Shown in pieces: positions 47,479 to 58,102 of a stretch of 64,000 bases of DNA (position 1 is its first letter; each line of letters begins with the position of its first letter). Location of the stretch: positions 1,302,001 through 1,366,000 of the forward strand of contig JAZHRO010000062.1 of the NCBI GenBank assembly GCA_037157565.1, written 5' to 3'. Under the pieces are notes generated by a model, which saw nothing but the letters and a program-made list of their open reading frames with translations, was not told the origin of the DNA and ran no database searches. A program made the translations under genes and the position numbers. Origin of the DNA: Thalassia testudinum (Eukaryota; Streptophyta; Magnoliopsida; Alismatales; Hydrocharitaceae).

Positions 47479-48984
47479 ATCATCCTAGAAATAATGCTTG
47501 GCCTTGGCCAAGAACCTATCCCGTTGCTGTCTGGACCACCTGTGCGGGGTCTGTCCTACAACCAGGTAGTTGACATAGTCAACATACCAAGGCAGTTTCT
47601 TGTCTTACACAGCCAAAATGTGTTCATCGGGGAAGGTGTCAGATAAAGGCAGGGAGGGTCCAATGTGGTCTGGGTGAAGTCTGGATAAGTGGTCAGCCAC
47701 CACATTCTTTGATCCGGCTTTATCGCGGATTTCCAGGTCCAATTCCTGTAAGAGCAGGATCCATCTAATGAGCCTGGGCTTCGCATCCTTTTTAGCTAAT
47801 AGGTACTGGATGGCTGAATGGTCAGTATAGATGGTCACGTGAGATCCCAGTAGGTAAGGTCGGAATTTCTCAAGTCCGAAAACTACAACGGGCAATTCTT
47901 TCTCTGTGACCGTATAATTTCATTGGGCCTCGTCCAATGTTTTGCTTGCGTAGTAGATCACCACAGGTTTCTTGTCTTGTCTTTGTCCCAGGATAGTGCC
48001 TATGGCAAAATCTGATGCATCACACATAATCTCAAAGTCCTGGGACCAATCTGGGTGTTGAAGTACAAGTGCTGTGGAAATTAAGTCCTGGAGGGTGTGG
48101 TAAGCCTGGATGAAATCAGGGGTCATGTGAAATATGGTGTCGTTGGCCAGAAGGTCGGTTAAGGGTTTGGAAAGCTTGGAGAAGTCTTTGATGAACCTTC
48201 GGTAGAAGCCAACATGTCCCAGGAATGAACGGTTTTGCCGAACCGGGCTAGGAGGAGGAAGTTTGGAAATCAAATCAACTTTGGCCCGATCCACCTCAAT
48301 GCCCCTATGTGATGCGATGTGACCGAGGACGATTCCTTCTTGAACCATAAAATGGCTTTTTTCCCAACTTAACACGAAATTAACCTCGTTACATCGTTTT
48401 AGGATTTTCTCCAAGTTGCTCAAACAGTGGTCGAATGAATTCCCAAATACAGAGAAATCATTCATAAAGACCTCCAAGTATTCACCCACCATTTTTGAAA
48501 AAATGGCTAGCATGCAACGCCGAAAGGTAGCAGGTGCATTGCATAATCCGAATGGCATACGACGGAATGCAACCTGCCGTACGGGCAAGTGAATGTGGTC
48601 TTCTCTTGATCTTCAGGAGCAATTGCGACTTCGTTATATCTTGAATATCCATCCAGGAAGCAAAAATACTTTTGCCCTGCCAATCTTTCAAGGATCTGGG
48701 CAATGAATGGCAAGGGGAAATGATCCTTCTTGGTTGCTTCATTGACCTTCCTGTAATCAATACACACCCGCCATGTGGTGGTGGTGTGGGTAGGGATGGA
48801 TTCGCCATGCTCATTGGTAACAACGGTGAGCTTGGCTTTCTTTGGAACCACTTGAGTGGGGCTCACCAAAGGGCTATCAGAGATGGGATAGATGATGTCG
48901 GCGTCAAGCCACTTGATAATTTCTTTCTTAACGACCTCTCGCATGTTTGGGTTTAACCGTCTTTGCATCTGGCGAGAGGGTCGT
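47479..48984 (-). pseudogene. Reverse transcriptase and RNase H of element C, catalytic Asp lost
   Basis: On -, 48984 down reads MQRRLNPNMREVVKKE, VSPTQVVPKKA, WRVCIDYRKVN, KYFCFLDGY. After a frameshift near 48590 come FRRMPFGLCNAPATFRR and FMND at about 48470-48459, where all other elements have FMDD. A single G-to-A change (GAT to AAT) removes the first catalytic aspartate. RNase H blocks MCDASDFAIGTILGQ and [15 protein letters not shown] follow, with further stops. The start of the domain lies beyond insertion G. Confidence 0.9.
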
Positions 48985-50334
48985 TGTAACGACCCGGTTC
49001 CCGAGTCCCTACGAGACACGAGAACCGGACCGACTCGACTAATCTCACGACCTAATCGTCCAACGAGGAAGTAACCAAAAGAGCAGTAAAATAAACCACA
49101 TTCAGCATGAATATAACTAACAGTATGGAAGTACAGCAGTAAGGAAAGAAACTACTACAGTAGATACCACCACAACAGTAGAGCAACATTTATCATATAA
49201 CAAGAACTGCAGGTAAAGAAAGTACAGCGGAAACAAGAACTACTCACTATAACAGAAACAAAAGAGGTACAAAAGACTGTGGTAAACTCTACTGGACCCT
49301 ACTCGGCCCAGCATCCTCTGCAGCCGCTGACCCTGGCTGCTCAACACCTGGTCCTGAAAAAGGTAACGAGTGTAACACGTCAGCAAAACGCTGAGTAGAG
49401 TGGCAAACTAACTAAAGGCAACAGTAGAGTGTACAGTAGCTGTTATGTTCTATTACTTCCTTTATTCACATCTTTCAATTTTCTCACTATTTCATTTATT
49501 TCTTCGATCCTTTACTTGATCTCGAATGTTCCTCGTGGGAACGATCTTGATTGCAGTCTTTTCCAAAAGTAGAAGTAGCACGTGGTGCTCTCCTGGCCAG
49601 GAGAGTCCCCCGTGGTGATCCTACCCTCAGTCAACCACCCCAAGGTCACTGACAGATGTAACGGTGACTACGGCATGCGCGATAAACGCACAGGTAGCTA
49701 ACCCTCACTGGCACGCGGTCAGTCGTTTCCGTTAACGGGTGCGCCCAAAGCACAGCACGGAACCAGGGCAGAGCCCTCTCAGTAACAGGGGTCCAACCCC
49801 TCCACAGTAACCAAACCGGGGCCTTGCCCCTCCACAGTCCGCGCACCCTCTCCTGACTACCCTGGTTTGCCCCAGTGGGCCTAACAAGTCGGTGAAGGAG
49901 GCTAACAGAACCCCGGGGCCCGTGGGGTAGCTAGTACTCTCCTAACACTATTAGCTCTCCTCGGTACTACGCACACGAGGGCCAGCAAGTCGGTACAGAG
50001 CGGCCAATCCTAACCCCGGGTCCCTGGGGTGGCTGGCCCCACTCTGCACTAAACAGGTACAGGTACTTCCCTTGGTACTGCGTACCCAAGAGACAGTACA
50101 AACTACATCTCAGTTCCATTCCTTTTTCTTTCCAGGAGTTCCACTCCTAATTCCCCGTAGGGTTCCAGCTCTTTATCTCAGAACATCATATGTTTCACTT
50201 TCCAGTTTCATGTTCTCACAATCCATGATCTCATTCATGTTTCTTTATTTGTAACAGGCAGCTGTTAATTCAATTTACAGGCAGCTTTATATTCCTTTTC
50301 ATTTTTTCCAAGACTGCAGTATTATACATTCCAC

Positions 50335-50490
50335 TAGTTTTTCCATCCTAGGATTCACGCCACATCCTAGGATCTAGCATACAACTAGTTTTCCAGCCCT
50401 AGGATTCATGCATCACCTAGGAGCTATCATTCCATACATTTCTCATTCCTAGGATTCATGCAATGTCCTAGATTCTAGTTATGGTTCCAT
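50335..50490. repeat. CCTAGGATTCAYG short repeats in G
   Basis: At least three copies of CCTAGGATTCAYG occur at about 50346, 50400 and 50447, each followed by a CCTAGGA or CCTAGAT copy and linked by CTAGTTTTYCA or ATACATT. They make an irregular ~50-bp tandem array. No function is evident. Confidence 0.65.
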
Positions 50491-50768
50491 ACTTTAACAG
50501 ATTTTAATAATAAACTTAAGCCACTCTACCAGGTACAACGGGAGTAATGGGGGCGTGATCGGGAATCCCGTGTGCCTCCACGACTCCCAAGACTACAACT
50601 GAATGAGGTCCTATCACAAGGATCAAACACAAGGAGTGTCTCAAAATAGTGTATAGCTACTGTAGACGGGTAGAGGAATTAATTCTGAAAAGAACACAAC
50701 TCGAATCGCGGAAAACGGAGCCCGAATGGGCCCTAAACGGGTCGAAAAAGACGATACTGTGCAAAATC

Positions 50769-51629
50769 AGACGTCTGGAACTTCTTCCAGACGTCTTAAA
50801 AAGTGGATCAGAGAATTACCTATTTAGCGTGGTTTCTCAGACGTCCAGAAATCTGCGGGGACGTCTATCCTAGCTCCCAGACGTCCGATGGTCACCCCGG
50901 ACGTCTGGAGGTCACTCCAGCCTTCTGGTACAACTTCCAGACGTCTGATTTGCAAAGGATGGCGAATCAGTGAGCCTACGCACAGCCAACTCCCTCCCTC
51001 AGTAGGTCAGTCGACAGGAAGGAAGAAGAAAGCGAAAAACTAACCTTTCAGACGTCTGTATGAGCTTCCAAACGTCTCCCTCGCCGTCTGGCTATCAACC
51101 CGGACGTCTGATTCTGGAAATTTTTCCAGAATCAGGGCTCCACTCGGCCTCCGCTTGCGATGCCGCCCTCATCGCACCTCGCACACTTGCTGCTCAGACT
51201 GCAGCAGGTCCCTCTCTGCGTCGTTCGCGCCATCTGCGACCTCCGCCGGTCGGCCAAGCCGCTCCGGCGAGCTCGCCCTCACGACAGAGCTCCGCCCTCG
51301 TACGCCGCACCTCCTCCGCGCTCACTGCGGCCGCCGCTGCCGCCCTCGCGCTCACTCTCGCGCTCTGGCTGAGGAGAAGAGAAAGGAGACGGTGGTGACG
51401 GAGTGAGGGGAGGCGTGCCTTTTAAGGCCGCACGGAGAGGAGAGAGAAGGATTTGCGGCAGGGGAATCTGCAGCCGTAGGAGGAAGGAAAGGCGAATATG
51501 CGGTCTGCGCGCTCAGGCGCGCAGAAGACTCGCATGTGTCGAAAATAACGGATTTTCAGACGTCTGGAAACTATCCCAGACGTCTGGTCAGACGTCTGGA
51601 CAACCTCCCAGACGTCTTAAAAGACGTCT
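50769..51629. promoter_or_regulatory. Array of AGACGTCT palindromes in G
   Basis: Perfect AGACGTCT at 50769, 50789, 51558, 51578, 51590, 51610 and 51622, with variants (AGACGTCC, GGACGTCT, AAACGTCT) in between. Several pairs are exactly 20 bp apart (50769/50789, 51558/51578, 51590/51610), forming inverted repeats with arms like AGACGTCTGGAA/TTCCAGACGTCT. The GACGTC core is a plant bZIP C-box. An enhancer role is inferred. Confidence 0.6.
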
Positions 51630-51648
51630 GGGCCACACACCCATTACA

Positions 51649-52503
51649 GTCGTGCCCCATCTTCCAGGTAAATCTTATGAGTGTAATAGGCGGGGCTAAT
51701 TCCTCTCAAGTCTGAAATGGTCCATCCAATGGCGGCCCGATGTTCCGAAAGGGTCGCGGTCAACCTGAGTTCCTGATCCTTGGTTAGATGAGAGTTAATA
51801 ATCACAGGGAAGGTCTGGTCAGGTCCCAGGAAGACATACTTGAGATTCTTAGGTAGTAGCTTTAGTTCGGGTGCGGGTGGAACAACAGTCAACGGGAAAG
51901 GGAAAGGCGGGAGTTGATCAACATCAATCTCCTCAAATGGTATTGTTTGATGGTAATCAAGCCTACAGAGGTCCATGGGCAGCGATGGTGACGGGTCAGA
52001 ACAATCGTTATAGGATTGGTGGTCTGAGACAGAACTAAGAGTGAGGCATTCCTCAATCAAAGGTTCCACGGGATCATGTTCCTCAACACAATCACAATCA
52101 AAAGACTTGGTCACCCGAAAGATATCCAACTGCATTTTCTTGTCTCCGAAGGCGATTTCCATACATCCCGTGTCACAATCGATGTTCACCTTAGCCATAG
52201 CTAAGAAAGGTCTGCCTAAGATTATGGGTGCGTTCTGTTGTTTTTCAGGGACTTCCATGTCGAGCACCAAGAAGTCGACCGGAAAATAGAAGTCCTTGAC
52301 CCGTACAATCACGTCCTCGACAACCCCCTTCGGGGTCTTCACAGATCTATCAGCCAGCTGGATGGTGACAGGTGTGGGTGTCAACTCTCCGAAACCAAAT
52401 TGGTGGTATAGGGTTGTTGGAATCAGATTGATGGAAGCACCTAAGTCCAGGAGCGCTCTATCAAATGTCATGTCCCCGATATTGCAAGATATCAGGGGTG
52501 CTC
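51649..52503 (-). pseudogene. Aspartic protease and start of RT of element C, between G and J
   Basis: On -, MTFDRALLDLGASINLIPTT has the intact active site DLGAS at 52447-52433. It is followed by GVVEDVIVRVKDFYFPVDF, IILGRPFLAMAKVNI and a spacer (PELKLLPKNLKYVFLGPDQT) leading to the RT start (TISDLRGISPAYYTHKIYLE). G cuts it at the RT start and J at the protease start. 275 codons are open. No stop lies in the protease itself. Confidence 0.9.
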
Positions 52504-53385
52504 TGATGGAGATTTTAAGCGGTTTGTTAAAATACGTCGTTGTAACGCGTAAAATCGATCAACTCTTAAATTTATAATCCTAGATAGGGAAGTATCTAGG
52601 GTCGTCCAAGGAGGCAATATGGTTGCAAAATTGATTCTCTTGCTAGGAATATAAATCCCAACTTTCTTTTTGGTTCTTTGTTTTCAATATATCATTTTTT
52701 TGTTTTTAAGCTAAGGCAACATGCGAACTGATGGCGGAAAAAGTGATTTACACTTCAATTTAAATACTTCTTCTATGTGGCAAGTAGGGCCTCTCCCTAA
52801 GCTCACTCTAGGTAAGTGGAGGTCTAGAATAATTAGGGAGAGGGAGTGAAGAATGCTGAAAATAAGCTAATAGAAATGCAAACAAGAAATGCAAAGAAGG
52901 CAACTAGATAATTGATAAAGTGTTTTACAAAAGGCCTAGTAGAGGAAAGCTTGTACTACTAGAAAAATGCAAATAAGAAAATAAAACACAAATCCTCTAG
53001 ATAGATGGTGAAGAAGAGGCCTTCTTGCTCCAAGGTTGGTGGCTCCCAATCTTGAAAAGAGTCCTTCAACTCCTTCCTTGCAGTGCTCCGCCAAGATGAT
53101 GTCCTCCAAGGCAAGCCCTAGGGGGCGTGCCCTAAGTTTCTCTCCAAGGGTGGACGTCCACCCTAACTCCTTCTCCTTTGCCTGGCCGTCCTCCTTGAAG
53201 TGGAAGAGTCCTCCTCCTTGGTGTGGCTCAAGTTGAAGAGAGTGGGGAGAAGAAGGCACCAAAGGGGCTGGTAATGTGCCCCTTTAATCTCCTTCTCTAC
53301 TCCTTCTTCTTGGCCGTAGGTATAGGTGGTTTAGGTAGAAAAATATACTAAGGGAGGATGCTCCAAAATGGTGGTAGGTGGTGGC

Positions 53386-53393
53386 TTTTTATA
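53386..53393 (-). promoter_or_regulatory. Candidate TATA box of J
   Basis: TATAAAAA on the - strand within CTATAAAAAGCCACC, about 1.4 kb from the LTR start. It is the best core-promoter match in J and supports the - orientation. Confidence 0.5.
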
Positions 53394-53844
53394 GAATAGG
53401 AAGGGGGCTATGGTGACCTTTGAATTGGATGGCCAAGATGAGTTGATGGAGGTGGTTGGAGATCCCATGGCCAAGGAGAGTTGGCGCCACCTTAAGGGAC
53501 ACCAAGGGGGTAGTTATGGGTGTTGACACCCCTTAGTGTTGGCACCAAAATGGGCTTTCTAGAAGGCTATTAGGTGGCTCCACCTTAAGGTTCTAGAAGG
53601 GGGGTATGTGGATGGCTAGGATGTGCTATATGGGTAGGTGTAGGGTGGATGAAGAGGCTGAAAGTTGGCGCCAAAATGGGGGTGGTTAGGGGTGGTTTTT
53701 GGCGCCAACTTGAAGTGTCTTTTGGTGGAGATAATGGGGTGAAGGGGTGGCTAGGTGGTGGTGCCAACTTAAGTAGGGTAGCTAGCTTAGGTAGGCTTGA
53801 GTTGGTGGAGCTAGCTAGGGTTGATTTTTAAGGTAATGGATGGC

Positions 53845-54575
53845 CAAGGAGCTGGTTGTTAGCTAAGCTAAGCTAAGCTAAGATAAGCTAAGCTAGCTTA
53901 GCTAAAGGTGGAGTAGAGGAGAAGGTGTTGGAGCTAGGGTTTGGAGGAAGGAGCTGAGGAGGAGAAGTCTGGAGCTGAAATTAGAGCTGGCTGCTGCTGA
54001 AGAGGCTGGCATGGAGCTATTCTAGCTGGCTTAGCTTGCTAGTTCTTTGATAGCTACTAAGCTGAGCTAAGGTAAGCTAGCTTCTACCATAATGAGCTAA
54101 GGTGAGTTGGGTCTGGTGCTCCCGGGGAGGGTCAAGCTGGTTGAGGCAGCTAAGGTAGCTTAGCTCAACTGAGTTGAGCTAAGTTGAGTCCCCGGGAGCT
54201 GGACTTGAGCTTCCTGAGCTGGGATGAGTTCTTCTTCAGCTGGTTGGAGTTGAGTGGAGCTGGATGTAGTTGGATCTGAGCTGGGGTGAACTCCTGTCAA
54301 CTCAGTTGAGCTAGCTAGAGCTCCCTGTGGACTAGTGGGAGCTGAGATGAGCTAGATTCAGCTAAGTTGAGCTGGATCTGAGCTGACTTGAGCTGGGGTG
54401 AGCTAAGATGAACTCTCTTGAGCTGCCATTCAGCTGAGATTAGCTGAATGGAGCTGGGATGAGCTAATCCTAGTTCAAGTGAGCTAGGTTCCAGCTGCGG
54501 TGAGCTGGATCAAGCTGAGGTGAGCTGGATCAAGCTGAGGTGAGCTGGATCAGGCTGAGTTCCAGCTAGTCTGGG
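53845..54575. repeat. AGCT-rich low-complexity tract with three 20-bp repeats in J
   Basis: Most of this tract is made of GAGCTG, AGCTAAG and TGAGCT words; AGCTA-AGCTA runs occur near 53862-53895. Three consecutive 20-bp units, TGAGCTGGATCAAGCTGAGG, occupy 54501-54560, the third slightly changed. Probably slippage-expanded sequence within the LTR. Confidence 0.75.
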
Positions 54576-54799
54576 CTTCTCCTTCACCATTTGCCTTCTT
54601 GAGTGCTAGGGTTTTAGGGATCTATATATCTGTACATCCCTAACACTCACAAAAATATATTAAAAAGATAATAAAAAATGCAATGCATGCCTAACCTATT
54701 TTATTCCTAAATGCAGCCCAAAAACCCGTTTGCGGAGTAAAATCCGAAGAGCTAGGTTTGTTTTAATGCATAGGAATGATGATAAACTGGCGTTTATCA

Positions 54800-56977
54800 T
54801 ACTCCTGGGTCAGTTTTCTTGAGCGGAAGGTTGCTTGATATTACGGAACTTGCTTGCTCAGAGAGCACAACCTTCCTAGGTGCTTGAGGTCTTGGCTTAC
54901 GTTTGGGTGTACAGGCATCCTTTAAACACTTGGCGTAAGCCAGGATGTGCTTAATGGCTTCGAGGAGCAGAATATTAATTTGAACCTGCTTAAAGATCTC
55001 CAAAAGCTCCTCAGTTTCCACAACACTTTTCTTCTTATTGATTGTCTCTAAGGCCTCAGGGTAGGGTGTCTGAACATGGATAGGATCTATTTCTGGGTCC
55101 TTGGGTTTTTCCAGTGCCTCTTTTGAGTCAGGTATTTCAGCTGATGAAGTCTCGGGGAGAGTCAGCCATTTGGGATCCTGGGTTTTGGTGCTGCTTCTCA
55201 AGGTTACCGCATTCGCAGAGGCATTGGGACCATGGGTTGATCCTTGAGAAGACGAGGACGAAGAAGCACCGAACCCAGGGGATGTTTGTGGGGTTGGCTG
55301 GACCATGTGAGCCTGCCCGAGATTGCCCTAGAACCCTTACGAATTGGGGCCTCTGTTAATCATGTTTCGCAGGTTCGGTTGTGGCTGGGAAGGTAGGGAT
55401 CCTTGTTGTTTACAGTCCAAAAGTTGGCTTAACTGTCCCTTTACTAAGGCCATTTCCTCCTGATGTTTCTGGTTCATTTCAACCATCATCTTTATCAGGG
55501 TGTCCATTTGGTTTTGCGGGGGAGGGGCCACCCTGTTCTAATTGTATGGGGGTCTAACTGGTAGTCCTTGCTAATACGGAGCAAGTTTGGTTGTTGGTTT
55601 GGCCTGGGCTGGTTCTGGAATTCAGGTGGTTTCTGGTTTGTCCAACCAAAGTTGGGGTGATTACGCCAGCCAGTGTTGTAAGTGTTGGAGAAAGGGTCAG
55701 GTTTAGCATAACCTTGGATAGCTTGTACATCTTCAAGGATAGCAGATGTCGATGGGGAGGGAAGAGAGTAATCAAGGGTTGAGGGAGCAAAGGTCCCTCC
55801 CTGGAACGTGGTCAGGGGTTGTTCTACGTTCAATTGGCTCAAGGGCTGGACTAGGTCAACATTATAAGCTCCCTTTGCTAGGGAGAAGGTCTGTAACGGG
55901 TTCCTGGTCTAGTTCAGTAACTCATCAATCTTTTTATCCACCAATTCCACTCGATCTAATTTCTTGGCAATGATGTCCATGTCAACAATTCCGGAATTTG
56001 CTTGTACCTCATAAGTACCACCTTGGGGTTGTCTGGATCGGTTAAATTGGATCATGGAGGCATTGTTCAGCGAATTTTCGCTCATAGACTCAAAGTGCTC
56101 AAACGCACTCTCCTCGTCTTTGTTCAGGAAGTTCCCTCCGCATGAGGGATTGACGAAGTTCCGTAGGTTGCTGTCCAGACTGTGGTAGAAGATTTGGGCC
56201 AATTGCCACCTTGGTACTTCGTGGTGTGGGCATTTCCTCAAGAGTTCATTAAATCTTTCCCACGCCTCATGGAACTGTTCCCCACCCTGGAGTGTAAAGG
56301 TAGTAATGGGTCTTCTGAGGGCATTGATTTTTCCTATGGGGAAGAATTTCTTTAAAAATGCATGCCTCAGTTCTTCCTAGGTGGTGATGGGTCTACCTAG
56401 GGTTCTAAGCCAGTGATATGCCTTGTCTCTCAGTGAGAAGGGGAACATCTTAATCAGAACAATGTCAAGGCTAATGTTACTAAGTTTCACAGTTTGTGCT
56501 ATCCGGTCAAGATCCTCTAGGTGCTGGAAGGGGTCCTCATTTGAGCTTCCATGGAAGTGGCTCTGAATTAGATTCAAAACATTTGGTTTTAGCTCAAAAT
56601 CATCTCCCCCTTTGGGGATCCTAAGGTGCGGCTTGACTCGAATAGCAGAAGGATTGTATAAGTCATGGAGGAGCCTAGGTTGGTCCTGGAATGGTGGTAG
56701 ATCAGGTGGGGTTGCCCTTGTGGGCCTTGGAAAGGTGGTGGTGGTTGCCCTTGTGGGTTTTGCAACCGGTGTATGGCTTGCATGATGTGTGGATCTGTTG
56801 CTGCTGAAGCCGATGGTTTGTGTTAATCTGGGCTCGGATGATGGCCATTTTGTTTGGTGGGGGTTGGTCTTCAACCTCATCTGTCCTAGGTTCAGCCATC
56901 TTTCTAGCAGAATTAAGTCGCCTGGATTCCCGCCCCAAAACAAACAACTCGGGATGCAGTGAGCGTCTCCTGTGCAT
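54800..56977 (-). pseudogene. gag: gag and gag-protease linker of element C, several breaks
   Basis: On -, the start is MHRRRSLHPELFVLG at 56977, like A and B; MAEPRTDEVEDQPPP follows. A frameshift near 56750 falls within an unusual Gln/Pro/His-rich region. The core is in 56943-56377: FELKPNVLNL, NEDPFQHLEDLDRI, SLRDKAYHWLRTLG; then KCPHHEVPRWQLAQIFYHSL from 56241. YNTGWRNHPNFGW lies at about 55710-55670 with no zinc knuckle nearby, as in A. The linker from 55306 has a Ser/Gly-rich patch and ends in KDACTPKRKPR. Several stops and shifts break it. Confidence 0.85.
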
Positions 56978-58079
56978 ACACTAGAGAAGAACAGGAGGGG
57001 ATGCGGAGAGCGACAAATGCGAGAAGTGTGTGTTCAATCAAGAAAACAAGCCTGGTCCTTATGGTGTATTTCTTAGGAGACCTAGAAATCTCCAAAAGGG
57101 TGATTAAGTCCGTAAGCACTGGACTCCCCTTCCCAAAGCTAATCTAGCCAGGTTCATTACAAGGGGATTGTAGGGAAGGTTCTTCCTTTGGCTTGCACCG
57201 CTGGTTCCATAGACCCCACAACAGCGGTCGTTTGACACTGCCCTGCAGCCTAGTCACCATATTCTACTAAGGGAATGAAAGCCAAGTGCCCAGCGGACAA
57301 AACCTCGCCTCTCGAGACTTAACCCAGTCCTGCCTAGGGCACGTCTACTCAGTTTTAAAAGGGCTAGGACAGTGTTTGTGCCAGGGTTATGTGATGAGGT
57401 GCTGATTGGGGTAGTGCCTCTTAGTTTTCCACTTTCAGTGTGTGTGCTCCTATCAAAACACTGTTTTCAAACAAGGATTTTTTTTTAAGATGTGGTGTCT
57501 TTTAATATTTTATCCTTACTTTAGTGTCTTTTAGGATTGACGTGTCTTAATATTTTCAGACAAGTTTCATGGGCATGTCATGTTTTGCACACAATTCGGT
57601 GAAAGTAGATTTCCTTTTGTTGTGTAGAGGCTCTAAAACCCTAATGTACTCATCGTAATGATCATGCAGCTTTTATTAGATGAGTCATTTTTAGGGTTGA
57701 GTGGTGCGGCCCAAGTCAATTCAAGATGGCTTCGCAAACACCACTAAAAAAGAAAGAACACTCCAAGAATTTATTCAGAATGTTAGAGTGTATTTTTTTT
57801 TGTTGGGTGATGTGTTAAGGATGTGGGTCAGGCAACCATGCACCACACCAATTTTTTTCAGTTTTACAATTTTTTTAGATTTTTAAACAAGCAAACAACG
57901 ATGAGTGAAGAAATACTCGCGACCGGTCCTTGTTGCGCTTACTCTCTCGTTACCGTCACGAGTTGCGCTGCTTTGCTGTCCAAGCGTCGAATTCTTGCAA
58001 CCATCAAGTAGAAGGAGACAAGCCGTTAGACGATGTGAGCATGGATGTAAAATAGAAGTGACAAAACAAATCCGTTGCC
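56978..58079 (-). other. 5' untranslated leader of element C
   Basis: 1.1 kb between PBS and gag without coding signal. It includes T-rich runs (57478-57487, 57792-57800, 57850-57880) and, near 57170-57430, a region that may be equivalent to the conserved leader block, but I could not align it confidently by eye. Confidence 0.65.
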
Positions 58080-58097
58080 TCCCCGGCAACGACATCA
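58080..58097 (-). promoter_or_regulatory. Primer-binding site of element C
   Basis: On - it reads TGATGTCGTTGCCGGGGA, five bases after the 5' LTR. It matches the tRNA-Asp-type site at 15 of 18 positions, the three differences all transitions. Confidence 0.85.
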
Positions 58098-58102
58098 AAA
58101 AC

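Larger units (their letters stand above)
48985..51648. mobile_element. LTR-like insertion G (probable solo LTR) in the RT start of C
   Basis: A 2664-bp sequence begins TGTAACGACCCGG and ends ACCCATTACA, with perfect GTCGT duplications (48980-48984, 51649-51653). TG...CA ends, 5-bp duplication and no coding region indicate a solo LTR, unrelated to the others in its ends. The - orientation is likely (end CGGGTCGTTACA and CCTTAAAAGGC as TATA near 51420 on -) but unproven. It has an array of AGACGTCT palindromes (50769-51629) and a CCTAGGATTCATG repeat region. Could instead be a non-autonomous LTR element. Confidence 0.8.
52504..54799 (-). mobile_element. Solo LTR-like insertion J in the protease start of C
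   Basis: A 2296-bp insertion is flanked by TGCTC (52499-52503) and TACTC (54800-54804), one mismatch. On - it starts with a perfect hairpin TGATAAAC-GCCA-GTTTATCA and ends AATCTCCATCA. TATAAAAA on - (53393-53386) supports this orientation. The U3 part is unusual: low-complexity, dominated by GAGCTG/GCTAAG words (53840-54570). No coding capacity. The target codons on both sides fit the protease of other elements. Confidence 0.83.

Noticed and set aside
50335..51629. CRISPR-like array in G
   Set aside because: The repeats are short, palindromic and irregularly spaced; spacers are not unique units of fixed length, and the setting is a plant LTR.
53036..53262. Frames on both strands at 52936-53262 in J
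   Set aside because: Open on both strands, no homology to gag or pol, and inside an LTR with the host protease resuming on either side.
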